Shown here in pieces: positions 18,798 through 27,098 of a stretch of DNA of 64,000 bases (the stretch's first letter is position 1; every line of letters starts with the position of its first letter). Source of the stretch: Chryseobacterium arachidis (GTDB lineage: Bacteria > Bacteroidota > Bacteroidia > Flavobacteriales > Weeksellaceae); assembly GCF_900129245.1 (NCBI RefSeq), contig NZ_FQUT01000001.1, positions 186,001-250,000 of the forward strand. The letters are read 5' to 3'. The notes under the pieces are model-generated. The model was not told where the DNA came from, searched no databases, and was given only the letters and a program-made list of their open reading frames with translations. A program made the position numbers and the translations under genes.

Positions 18798-19703
18798 ATG
18801 ATAAAATTGAAAAAACTATTATTTATATTTTGTTTTTTAATCTGTGCAAATGCCTTTTCGCAGATCCTTTCTTCTAGTGTTGAGAAGAAAACTATCGCTT
18901 TGGGAGAAGTGAACCATATTGTTGTGACGATTAATAATCTGAATAATGAGAAAGTTTCTGCCGCTCCTGAAAACGAATTGCTGCCATTTCATTTTGAAGA
19001 AATAAAAGACAGTATTGCTCAGACTCAGGATGTTTATTACAGAAGGATCGAATTTGCAGTTTTTGACGAAGGGAAATTCACCATTCCTGAACTTGAGTTT
19101 AAAGTAAATGGGAAAATCTTAAAAACTATTCCTTACGAAATTGATGTGATCAATACGGCTCAAAAGACCGATCAGATCAATGATATAATGAATAATAAAG
19201 AGGTGAAACTTGAGGTTACAGATTATTGGCAACTGTATAAGTTTTATATTTTGGCTGCCATTGCTGTCATCTGTTTGATTATTGCGATTATAATGTTCAT
19301 TAAATATGGCAGAAAGTCGAAAGATTCGCCTGTCGTTGCGACCAATCAAACTTTAAAAGAACTGGATTCCCTAAAAAAGAAAAAATATGTGGAAAGTGGA
19401 AATTATCGTTCATTTTACGTTGAATTGATTGATATTTCACGAAAATTTATTACAAAACAATACCGTTTGCCGGCAGATGTTTTGCTGACGGATGATTTGA
19501 TTGATTTGATGAAGAAAAACAATACAATTTCTCAGGAAAACGAAAAAGTGGTGGAAGAGGTATTTTTAAGAGGTGACCTTGTAAAATTTGCAAAAACTTT
19601 CCCCAATAAAGAAACAATGGATAAAGATTTTGCCGATATCAGAGATTTTGTGAAGAGATCATCAAAAGATTTAGAATTCGAAAACCTGAGAAAAGATGCC
19701 TAG
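18798..19703 (+). CDS. Membrane-anchored BatD-like protein of the Bat operon
   Basis: A 301-residue protein with a signal peptide (LLFIFCFLICANAFSQ), a beta-rich periplasmic domain starting SSVEKKTIALGE that resembles the first BatD repeat, a transmembrane helix about 150-170 (FYILAAIAVICLIIAIIMFI) and a charged cytosolic tail. This place in flavobacterial Bat operons is usually taken by such a protein of unassigned function. Its stop overlaps the batA start (gATGCCTAG). It probably scaffolds the Bat complex at the inner membrane. Confidence 0.82.
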   Translation: MIKLKKLLFIFCFLICANAFSQILSSSVEKKTIALGEVNHIVVTINNLNNEKVSAAPENELLPFHFEEIKDSIAQTQDVYYRRIEFAVFDEGKFTIPELEFKVNGKILKTIPYEIDVINTAQKTDQINDIMNNKEVKLEVTDYWQLYKFYILAAIAVICLIIAIIMFIKYGRKSKDSPVVATNQTLKELDSLKKKKYVESGNYRSFYVELIDISRKFITKQYRLPADVLLTDDLIDLMKKNNTISQENEKVVEEVFLRGDLVKFAKTFPNKETMDKDFADIRDFVKRSSKDLEFENLRKDA

Positions 19704-20688
19704 TTTTGAGTTTTTTAGTCCGTGGTTTTTAACGCTTTTTCTTTTGTTTATTCCGCTTTTATTCAGAGATGCAAGCAAACAGAAACGAAAAGGAATTAAA
19801 GTTCCGACTGTCAAAAATATGGGTAACAGTGGAGGAATTCATGTGGTGATGTTCTTTTTGAAAATTTCAAAATACATTATTCTTTCTGCGTTGATTATTG
19901 CTATGGCAAGACCGAGAACTTTCACCGTTTCTCAGGACAGAGACGATACCAAAGGTATTGATGTCATGCTTTCAGTCGACGTTTCTTTAAGTATGTTGGC
20001 AAAAGATTTAACACCGGATCGTTTAACGGCTTTAAAAGATATTGCTATCAAATTTGTTAATAAAAGACCGAATGATAGAATCGGTTTGGTGGCGTATTCC
20101 GGGGAAGCGTTTACGAAAGTTCCTGTAACTTCAGACCATCAGGTTGTTGTGGATGAATTAAACAATTTAAATCCGTTAGAATTACAACCTGGAACCGCAA
20201 TAGGTGAAGGGCTTTCTGTTGCGGTTAATCACTTAAAAAACAGCAAGGCAAAAAGTAAGATCATCATTTTAATGACAGATGGTGTCAATACGATAGAAAA
20301 TGCAATGCCTCCTGCCATCGCTGCCGAGCTGGCAAAAAATAACGGAATTAAAGTATATTCCATCGGAATTGGTACCAACGGATATGCATTAATGCCTACT
20401 CAGACAGATATTTTCGGAGATTTGGTTTTCACGGAAACAGAGGTGAAAATTGATGAGCCGGTGCTAAAAGAAATTGCTCAGATGACGGGCGGAAAATATT
20501 TCAGGGCAACATCCAACACGAGTTTAGAGCAAGTATATGATGAAATTAATCAATTGGAGAAATCTGATGTAAAAGTTTCTAAATTGTTTAATTATCAGGA
20601 ATATTTTAAAATTTTCCTTTGGATCGCATTGGGAATGTTATTTTTAGATGCTTTGCTGAGATGGGTATTTTATAAAATTTTAAGTTAA
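19696..20688 (+). CDS. batA: BatA, VWA-domain inner-membrane protein
   Basis: A 330-residue protein with N-terminal membrane segments (FLTLFLLFIPLLF and about 55-72), a VWA domain and a C-terminal helix (FKIFLWIALGMLFLDALLRW). The MIDAS motif is SVDVSLSMLA, followed by TAIGEGLSVA and ILMTDGVNT. Bat proteins are linked to oxygen/stress tolerance in Bacteroidota. It overlaps the gene before by 8 bases and abuts batB, consistent with a tightly coupled complex. Confidence 0.93.
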   Translation: MPSFEFFSPWFLTLFLLFIPLLFRDASKQKRKGIKVPTVKNMGNSGGIHVVMFFLKISKYIILSALIIAMARPRTFTVSQDRDDTKGIDVMLSVDVSLSMLAKDLTPDRLTALKDIAIKFVNKRPNDRIGLVAYSGEAFTKVPVTSDHQVVVDELNNLNPLELQPGTAIGEGLSVAVNHLKNSKAKSKIIILMTDGVNTIENAMPPAIAAELAKNNGIKVYSIGIGTNGYALMPTQTDIFGDLVFTETEVKIDEPVLKEIAQMTGGKYFRATSNTSLEQVYDEINQLEKSDVKVSKLFNYQEYFKIFLWIALGMLFLDALLRWVFYKILS

Positions 20689-21695
20689 TGGATTGGTATT
20701 TAGGAAATTATTGGTATTTGTTATTGCTGTTGCTTTTGCCGCTGTTAGCTGTCTTTTTGGTTCGTTATTTAAAATGGAAAAAAAAGAAAAGAGAAATTTT
20801 TGCAGACAGCCAGTTTCATGAGCATTTATTTGAAAAAAGATCGGGTTTTACGAAATTTTTTCCGGCCTTGTATTTATTGGGAACCTTGTTTTTAATTTTT
20901 TCGATTATTGATTTATTGAGTGGTTCGGAAGAAATTAAGACCAATCAGAAATTAAATAATGTCATTTTCATGCTGGATGTTTCCAATTCGATGAATGCGG
21001 AAGATATTAATCCGAGCCGTCTGACAGAAGCGAAAAACCTGATGATTCAGACGATGCAGAAAATGAAAAGTGATAAAGTGGGTATCGTAATTTTTGCGGG
21101 TCAGGCCACATCAATTATGCCACTGACAACAGATTACAATTCTGCAGAAACCTATATCAGCGGAATTGAAACCAACTCCATGCAGATTCAGGGGACGGAT
21201 TTTTTGAATGGAATAAGAATTTCAGCGGAAAAATTTAAGAATGTAAGCAAAGATGCCCGAAAAGTTGTTTTATTAAGCGATGGAGAAGATAATGAAGGAA
21301 ATGATGAAGCTGCGATAAGATTGGCAAAAAAAGAAGGAATTATGATCACTTCTGTTGGAATTGGTACAGACGAAGGCGCTCCGGTTCCGGAATATGTTTT
21401 CGGACAGTTGATGGGTTATAAAAGTGATATGAACGGACAGACTGTTATCTCCAAAAGACAGACGGAAGCGCTCAGAAAAATGGCGGATGCAACCGGAGGA
21501 TCTTATATCGACGGAAACAATATCAATGAAGCTCCCGATAAAATTATAGATGCTCTGAAAAAGAAAATGGGTTCTTCTGAAACAATGGTAAAATCTCAGA
21601 ATGCCAATCATTATTATCAGTATTTTTTAGCCGTATCCATATTTTTCTTTTTTTTAATTTATATTTTTAATCCGAAAAGAGATTTTAATGTATAA
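20688..21695 (+). CDS. batB: BatB, VWA-domain inner-membrane protein
   Basis: A 335-residue paralogue of BatA with two N-terminal helices (YLLLLLLLPLLAVFLVRYL and about 58-77), a VWA domain with MIDAS FMLDVSNSMNA and VLLSDGEDNEG, and a C-terminal helix (YFLAVSIFFFFLIYIF). Start overlaps the batA stop by one base (TAATG). The pair is the standard BatA/BatB arrangement. Confidence 0.93.
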   Translation: MDWYLGNYWYLLLLLLLPLLAVFLVRYLKWKKKKREIFADSQFHEHLFEKRSGFTKFFPALYLLGTLFLIFSIIDLLSGSEEIKTNQKLNNVIFMLDVSNSMNAEDINPSRLTEAKNLMIQTMQKMKSDKVGIVIFAGQATSIMPLTTDYNSAETYISGIETNSMQIQGTDFLNGIRISAEKFKNVSKDARKVVLLSDGEDNEGNDEAAIRLAKKEGIMITSVGIGTDEGAPVPEYVFGQLMGYKSDMNGQTVISKRQTEALRKMADATGGSYIDGNNINEAPDKIIDALKKKMGSSETMVKSQNANHYYQYFLAVSIFFFFLIYIFNPKRDFNV

Positions 21696-21781
21696 TTTTC
21701 AAATTATATTGTCTCCCCTTCAGACTATTACTTTAACCCAATTTTAACAAATAATACGCTGTTTATTAACATTTAAAGGAA

Positions 21782-21789
21782 TAATTTTG
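21782..21789 (+). promoter_or_regulatory. -7 box 6 nt before batC start
   Basis: TAATTTTG then CACGTA then ATG. It matches TAnnTTTG and lies in the 100-bp gap between batB and batC. An internal promoter could give batC/batD a separate, leaderless transcript. No -33 TTG at the expected place. Confidence 0.45.
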
Positions 21790-21795
21790 CACGTA

Positions 21796-22539
21796 ATGAA
21801 TACTAAAATCATTTTTTTGTCGTTTATAACTGCTTTCATGTACTCAGGACTTCTGTTTGGTCAAAAAAACTACAGAACACTGGTGTATGAAGGGAACGAA
21901 AAATTTAACGGTAAAGATTATGATGGAGCGTCTGTAAAGTATCTGGAAGCGATAAGAACGAACAGTAAAGATTTTACAGCGCATTACAATTTAGGGAACG
22001 CATTATATAAAAGTAAAAAATACGAAGAGGCAAAGGCGGAATTCGAGACAGCACAGAAATTATCTCAGACGATTCCGGATAAGGCGGCGGCTCTTCACAA
22101 TTTGGGAAACACTTATATGCAGATGAAGCAGCCGGATAAAGCTGCCAATTTTTATAAGCAGTCCCTGAAACAAAATCCGCATAGCGAGGCAACAAGAAAA
22201 AACTATGAAATTGCCAAACTGAAGGATAAAGAAAACCAACAAAAAAAACAACAGCAAAATAACTCTGGTAAAGGAGGCGGTGGTAAAGACCAAAAGCAAA
22301 ATGATGATCAAAAAGGAGGTTCTAAAGATCAAAAACAAGATCAGGGACAAGGCCAGCAAAATCAAGGAAAAGGACAGGGAAATGATCCCGGACAAAACCA
22401 AAATAATGAAGGTAAAATCCCAAAAGATCTGGAAAATCAAATACTCAATAAAGTAAGCGATAAAGAAAAGGAAACCGCCAGAAGAATTTTGAATAAAAAT
22501 TCTTATTCGATGCCAGAGAGCAACGAGAAAGATTGGTGA
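21796..22539 (+). CDS. batC: BatC, TPR-repeat protein
   Basis: A 247-residue protein with a signal peptide, then tetratricopeptide repeats (about 25-145, e.g. AHYNLGNALYKSKKYEEA and ALHNLGNTYMQMKQPDKA). A low-complexity Gln/Lys/Gly/Asn linker (about 152-215) precedes a C-terminal helix. I use the ATG at 21796 rather than a TTG three codons earlier. BatC is thought to organise the Bat complex through its TPRs. The stop overlaps batD (TGATG). Confidence 0.92.
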   Translation: MNTKIIFLSFITAFMYSGLLFGQKNYRTLVYEGNEKFNGKDYDGASVKYLEAIRTNSKDFTAHYNLGNALYKSKKYEEAKAEFETAQKLSQTIPDKAAALHNLGNTYMQMKQPDKAANFYKQSLKQNPHSEATRKNYEIAKLKDKENQQKKQQQNNSGKGGGGKDQKQNDDQKGGSKDQKQDQGQGQQNQGKGQGNDPGQNQNNEGKIPKDLENQILNKVSDKEKETARRILNKNSYSMPESNEKDW

Positions 22540-24284
22540 TGCAGAGCAGAATTACCTACATATTATTTCTTTTAATATCTGTAATTTCTTACGGACAGGT
22601 AAATCTTACGGTTACACCCGATAAAACGAGCTACACCGCAAACGAAGTCATCAATCTTACCATTGTGCTGGAAATTGAAGGCAGCGACTACAATCAGCAA
22701 ACCAAATTACGATTACCCGATTTTTCTAAATTTAATCTTATCGGAACCGGATCGGTAAGCAACGCATTTATGGATCCAGAAACCAATACGGTGGTTTCTC
22801 AGGCTGTTACCCGGCTTGCTCTTGAGCCCAAACAGAAAGGAAAACTGAAAATCGGTTCGTTTCTGATTACCATCAATAATAAAATTTATAAAACCGAGCC
22901 TTTCGACATTTCCATAAAAGAAGCGGAGAAAAAAGCAGTTGCTGTAAATACTCCGGCTTCCAAGGATGTATATCTGAATATGGAAGTCGAAGACCGTGAA
23001 GTCTATCAGGATCAGCCGACTGTTGCCGTTCTGAAAGTCTATTCTAAAAATATGGACAACTTCAGGAAAGTGAAGAATATCCATCTTCCGGAAAAAAATA
23101 ACCTGGAAGTATATCCCATAAGCTATGCCAAATCGGAGATCGATCCGTCAGATTACGGAAATATGGCATCCCAGATTTTAGCGGTATTCATGATATTCCC
23201 TAATGAAGCGGGTTATGTGGAAGTTCCGGGTGTTTCTGCATCGGTAAATTCGTTCTCACATAAAAATAAAATTGTTTCCAATAAAGTTAAGATCAATGTA
23301 AAAAAATTACCGGAAGGCTCTCCGGAGGGTTTTAAAAATGCAGTTGGAAATTTTAAAGTAAATGTAGAGAATGTTTCAAAAGAAAAAGCAGAGGTCAAAA
23401 AGCCGATCAATGTTGTTGTAAAGGTAAGTGGGGAAGGGAATTTAAAAAGTATGGAACTGCCAAAAATTGCAGAATCTCCGGATTATGATTTTTTTGCTCC
23501 GAAAATTACATCCAAAGTCACATTGGCAACTACAGGAATGATGGGCGAAGTTTCTGCCAATTATGTTGTAATTCCTAAAAAAGCAGGTGAAATTATTATT
23601 AAAACCGAACCTTTTGCTTTTTTCGATCCTGTAAATAAGGAATATGTGGATTTGGAGCATGAAGATTTAGCGGTTAATGCATTTTCACACGATCAGATTA
23701 TGGAATCCCGCTCTACCGTGGAGAAAGTGAATGAATATACCAATACTTTTCTGGAGACTGTAAACACACCGGTGCTGAAAACAACTTCTCTGAAAGTAAA
23801 GGAGAAAAATAAATTCCATTGGAATATCCTTTTTACCAATCTCTTTATTTTATTAGGATTGGTGATTGCCTTTTTGCTATTTAAAACATGGCAGAGAAAA
23901 AGAAAGACCGGGAAGAAAGTTTTAATGGATAAACCTTCTTTAGGATCTGTTGCGGAGACTGAAAATGAAATCAGACAACAGTTTAAAACAGATATCAACG
24001 ATTATTTCAGTTATTTGGAAAACCTTAAGGATAATAACGATTATCAGAAATTTTTTCAAACCCTGGAAGAGCTTGATGAAGAAGTCCGAAATCAATATTT
24101 ACAGAATTCTCAGCACGACTTTAGAAATGTTCTTGAAAATGATAAAGGATATGCTGTTGCCGAAGAATACATTGTTCTCCAGCAAAGTGTACAGATAGAA
24201 AAATATGCGCCTGTAAAATCTTCTGAAGGAATGGATGAGCTTCTAACTTCTATCGTTAATTTATATTCCAAGATTAGCAAATAA
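22539..24284 (+). CDS. batD: BatD, periplasmic Ig-like protein with membrane anchor
   Basis: A 581-residue BatD protein. It has a signal peptide (ending VISYGQ), repeated beta-sandwich domains beginning VNLTVTPDKTSYTANE, a transmembrane helix near residue 440 (ILFTNLFILLGLVIAFLLF) and a cytosolic helical tail with a QQFKTDINDYFSYLE stretch. The ATG at 22539 overlaps the batC stop (TGATG), which argues against the upstream TTG/GTG codons. It is the last gene of the operon; a 44-bp gap follows before marC. Confidence 0.92.
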   Translation: MQSRITYILFLLISVISYGQVNLTVTPDKTSYTANEVINLTIVLEIEGSDYNQQTKLRLPDFSKFNLIGTGSVSNAFMDPETNTVVSQAVTRLALEPKQKGKLKIGSFLITINNKIYKTEPFDISIKEAEKKAVAVNTPASKDVYLNMEVEDREVYQDQPTVAVLKVYSKNMDNFRKVKNIHLPEKNNLEVYPISYAKSEIDPSDYGNMASQILAVFMIFPNEAGYVEVPGVSASVNSFSHKNKIVSNKVKINVKKLPEGSPEGFKNAVGNFKVNVENVSKEKAEVKKPINVVVKVSGEGNLKSMELPKIAESPDYDFFAPKITSKVTLATTGMMGEVSANYVVIPKKAGEIIIKTEPFAFFDPVNKEYVDLEHEDLAVNAFSHDQIMESRSTVEKVNEYTNTFLETVNTPVLKTTSLKVKEKNKFHWNILFTNLFILLGLVIAFLLFKTWQRKRKTGKKVLMDKPSLGSVAETENEIRQQFKTDINDYFSYLENLKDNNDYQKFFQTLEELDEEVRNQYLQNSQHDFRNVLENDKGYAVAEEYIVLQQSVQIEKYAPVKSSEGMDELLTSIVNLYSKISK

Positions 24285-24315
24285 TCATTTTATTTTCATA
24301 TTTTTGCGAAATCTT

Positions 24316-24323
24316 TAATTTTG
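24316..24323 (+). promoter_or_regulatory. -7 box 5 nt before marC start
   Basis: TAATTTTG, CATTG, ATG. A second match (TATTTTTG) lies at 24299-24306, so either box could be used. The nearer one would give a leaderless mRNA. Confidence 0.45.
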
Positions 24324-24328
24324 CATTG

Positions 24329-24931
24329 ATGGAAATTTTTAATGATTTTTCAATAAAAGAGATCATCACCTGTTTTATGGTGCTCTTTGCAGTGATCGAC
24401 ATCATTGGTTCTATTCCTATCGTAGTAAGTCTTCAGCAGAAATTCGGACAGATCGAAGCGAAAAAAGCCTCTATTACGGCGGGTGGAATTATGCTCGTGT
24501 TCCTTTTTGTAGGAAATAAAATTCTGAAGTTTATCGGGGTAGATGTAAATTCCTTTGCCATTGCCGGTGCATTTGTGATTTTTATCATTGCCCTGGAAAT
24601 GATTTTAGGAATTGAGATCAATAAAAGTTCTGAAGCAAAATCTGCATCCATTGTTCCCATCGCGTTTCCACTGGTTGCGGGAGCAGGAACTTTAACAACA
24701 ACACTGTCGCTGAAAGCTGAATTTCATGATATTAATATTATTTTTGGAATCATTCTCAATACAATTTTCGTATATTTGGTGCTGAAATCTGCGACATGGC
24801 TGGAGAAGAAAATGGGGGACGCCACATTGGCTATTTTACAGAAAGTTTTCGGGATTATCCTGTTGGCGATTTCAATTAAATTATTCACCGCAAATTTTGC
24901 ACAATTGGTGCAGAATTATATTAATTTTTAA
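24329..24931 (+). CDS. MarC-family integral membrane protein
   Basis: A 200-residue protein with six predicted membrane helices in the MarC pattern, e.g. ITCFMVLFAVIDIIGSIPIV and VPIAFPLVAGAGTLTTT (the family's conserved proline-rich loop). MarC proteins are of unsettled function despite the antibiotic-resistance name. I take ATG at 24329, not the in-frame TTG one codon earlier. A small membrane gene follows after 5 bases. Confidence 0.92.
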   Translation: MEIFNDFSIKEIITCFMVLFAVIDIIGSIPIVVSLQQKFGQIEAKKASITAGGIMLVFLFVGNKILKFIGVDVNSFAIAGAFVIFIIALEMILGIEINKSSEAKSASIVPIAFPLVAGAGTLTTTLSLKAEFHDINIIFGIILNTIFVYLVLKSATWLEKKMGDATLAILQKVFGIILLAISIKLFTANFAQLVQNYINF

Positions 24932-24936
24932 GAGTT

Positions 24937-25131
24937 ATGCAGAAGTTTTATAAAGTATTTTTAGTACTGTTTATCGTTTTCATCGCCATCAATCTATATG
25001 CTTTAGACTGGCAGGCGGATATTTTATCGGAGGATAACCTGAAGTTTGTATTTTCTATTGCTTCAGCGGCGATTGGTCTTATCGTACTGTTTGTAATGGA
25101 TACATGGAGCAGAATCGGAGTGAGAAAATAA
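24937..25131 (+). CDS. Small two-helix membrane protein
   Basis: A 64-residue protein with helices about 4-22 (FYKVFLVLFIVFIAINLYAL) and 37-56 (FVFSIASAAIGLIVLFVMD). It starts 5 bases after marC and is followed by a terminator, so it belongs to the marC transcript. Function unknown; the spacing suggests a MarC accessory subunit, which is inference only. Confidence 0.8.
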   Translation: MQKFYKVFLVLFIVFIAINLYALDWQADILSEDNLKFVFSIASAAIGLIVLFVMDTWSRIGVRK

Positions 25132-25154
25132 TTTTATAATTATATTATTGATAT

Positions 25155-25187
25155 AAAACCTCTTTCATATTGAAGGAGGTTTTTTTG
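25155..25187. terminator. Bidirectional terminator
   Basis: Stem AAAACCTCTTTC / GAAGGAGGTTTT (one G-U) with a 5-nt loop and a T-run, between the convergent small membrane gene and the chorismate-utilising gene. Confidence 0.85.
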
Positions 25188-25199
25188 TTGCTCGAGTTT

Positions 25200-26168
25200 C
25201 TAAGAAATTACTAGATTTTTTAGAACTGCTTCAGATTTGAGTTCCGTTTCAGTCCATTCTTTTTCGGGGCTGCTTTGGGCTGTAATTCCTCCTCCTACGA
25301 ATAAATGAACAGAATCCTTGTACAATTTAGAACAACGCAGATTTACGAAATACTGTACCGTTTCTTCTGTTTCGATTTTGATATACCCTGCGTACAATTC
25401 GCGAGGGAATTTTTCTAATTCCTCAATTTTTTCTTTACAAAAGCTTTTTGGAATTCCACAAACGGCCGGAGTTGGGTGTAATTCCTGAATGAGTTTATCT
25501 AAATCTTCAGGTTTGATGTTGGCTTTAAAGTCTGTTCTGAGATGTTTAATATTTCCTGAAATATGATCGTAAGTTTTCGATTCCTCTATATTTTCAGAGT
25601 AAGTATTTAAAATATTTCTGATGTAGCTGCTTACCGGTTTTTGTTCTTCAATTTCCTTTTCAGACCAGCTTTCTGAAATGGGAAGGGTTCCGGCAAGGCT
25701 CATGGTTTCAAACTCGTGCGTATTTTTATTGAATTTTCCTAAAACTTCGGAGAAAGCGCCCATCCACGAATTTTCATCATCCATAAAAAGATATCTGAAA
25801 GCATTAGGGTAAGCGTGGCAAAGATTTTTAAAGCTTTTATTTAAATCAATTTCATTAAAATCGGTGAAAATTTTCCTTCTTGAATATACCAGCTTCGGAA
25901 GTTGATTTTCAGTGATCACTGAAATAACTTGATCCAGATTTTTTAAGTATTCTTCTTTCGTTTCTACATAAAATTGATTTGGATCTTCAGCTAAAGATTC
26001 ACTTGAAATAAGTGTCTGATCAAAATCTTCAGGAGTTATTTCTGTAATTTTTCCGTAATGATCTATTCGATGTAAACCATCAAAAGAATGAAAACTGATA
26101 TGATTTTCGTTTGAATTTTCATCTGTAGAATACAGTGTTTCGTCGAATGGAAATTTGAAATAAATCAT
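25200..26168 (-). CDS. Chorismate-binding enzyme, probable isochorismate synthase
   Basis: A 322-residue member of the anthranilate/isochorismate synthase fold. Family motifs seen are SLAGTLPISESWSEKEIEEQ, HPTPAVCGIPK and LFVGGGITAQSSPEKEW. The HPTPAVCG form is characteristic of isochorismate synthases (MenF/EntC/DhbC). At 322 residues it is shorter than usual (about 380-430), the N-terminal part being reduced. Menaquinone synthesis is the likely pathway, but no other men gene is in the window. The gene follows the barrel-protein gene by 21 bp on the same strand. Confidence 0.87.
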   Translation of the reverse strand: MIYFKFPFDETLYSTDENSNENHISFHSFDGLHRIDHYGKITEITPEDFDQTLISSESLAEDPNQFYVETKEEYLKNLDQVISVITENQLPKLVYSRRKIFTDFNEIDLNKSFKNLCHAYPNAFRYLFMDDENSWMGAFSEVLGKFNKNTHEFETMSLAGTLPISESWSEKEIEEQKPVSSYIRNILNTYSENIEESKTYDHISGNIKHLRTDFKANIKPEDLDKLIQELHPTPAVCGIPKSFCKEKIEELEKFPRELYAGYIKIETEETVQYFVNLRCSKLYKDSVHLFVGGGITAQSSPEKEWTETELKSEAVLKNLVIS

Positions 26169-26189
26169 TATATAATACTTTTTCGAAAA

Positions 26190-27083
26190 TCAGAACTTGG
26201 AAATAATATAGGAAATTCCGACGTTGATCTTTCTTTCTGCAAAGGTATTATTAGTCTTAAAAATGTCAAAATCAAAATCACTGTTTTTTAGTGAAATATT
26301 TTTCATGTGATATTGCTGATATTCGGCTGATAATAAGAAACGTTTTAGAATTCTATATTGAAGACCAAGCGAGAAGCCTATATTTGTCTGATTGCTGCTG
26401 AAATCATCCAATTTATTTAGGACATTACTTTCAGGAACCAAAAACTGCATTTTATATGTATTTCTATTGACTGTAATTCCTGCAAAAGGACGTATATTTT
26501 TCCACTCATAAATAAATTTCAACTGAAAAACATATTCAAAATGTTTGTTGTTAAATCTTTGAAATAACAACGGCTTGTCGTCTTCTGTAAAGTAAAAACC
26601 GTTGAGATAAGTGTCTTCTTTATTTGCATCAAGGTCAAAAGAAGAATGCCAATAATAGCCATTCGCTGAAAGTAATAAGAAAAATTGGGAATTGAAGAAA
26701 CTTTTCGAAATCCAAAGTCCCAAATTTTCGCCTATTTGCGGGTTCCTTTCTGCTGTCCAGTTTGTTTTTTTTAAGCCGATTCCACCTTCAATTCCATATT
26801 GAAAAGTAATAGATTTGCTTAATTGGGCTATTTTAGACACTTTTTGTTTTTCAGTTTCTTTCTTATAAAGATCATGAATTTTGCCAGCTTCCTGAATTTT
26901 GGCTTCTGGAAAAATAAGACCTTTTTGTTTGAATTTTAGTGGTTTCATCAAATACACGGTATCATAAATAACCACTTTTTCGTATACATAGACCGTGTCG
27001 ACTTTCTTTTTCTTATGTCTTTGTGCAAAAGAAAAATTTACAGTAATTATTAAGAAGAGAAACAATATTTTTTTAAGGAACAT
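26190..27083 (-). CDS. Outer-membrane beta-barrel protein next to tethered sigma factor
   Basis: A 297-residue secreted protein with a signal peptide (ending NFSFAQ) and a short periplasmic segment rich in KKK and DTVYVYEKVVIYDTVYL (about 25-48). A predicted beta-barrel from about residue 90 follows, with alternating patterns such as FEYVFQLKFIYEW and KINVGISYIISKF at the end. It is 15 bp downstream of the sigma-factor gene and evidently co-transcribed. The VYxxDTVYL-like stretch resembles the end of the sigma-factor tail. Role unknown. Confidence 0.78.
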   Translation of the reverse strand: MFLKKILFLFLIITVNFSFAQRHKKKKVDTVYVYEKVVIYDTVYLMKPLKFKQKGLIFPEAKIQEAGKIHDLYKKETEKQKVSKIAQLSKSITFQYGIEGGIGLKKTNWTAERNPQIGENLGLWISKSFFNSQFFLLLSANGYYWHSSFDLDANKEDTYLNGFYFTEDDKPLLFQRFNNKHFEYVFQLKFIYEWKNIRPFAGITVNRNTYKMQFLVPESNVLNKLDDFSSNQTNIGFSLGLQYRILKRFLLSAEYQQYHMKNISLKNSDFDFDIFKTNNTFAERKINVGISYIISKF

Positions 27084-27098
27084 GATGGATTTGTGAAT

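Noticed and set aside
22250..22440. Coding tandem repeat or RNA in batC linker
   Set aside because: It is a Gln/Lys/Gly low-complexity protein linker with irregular units; nothing beyond amino-acid composition is needed to explain it.
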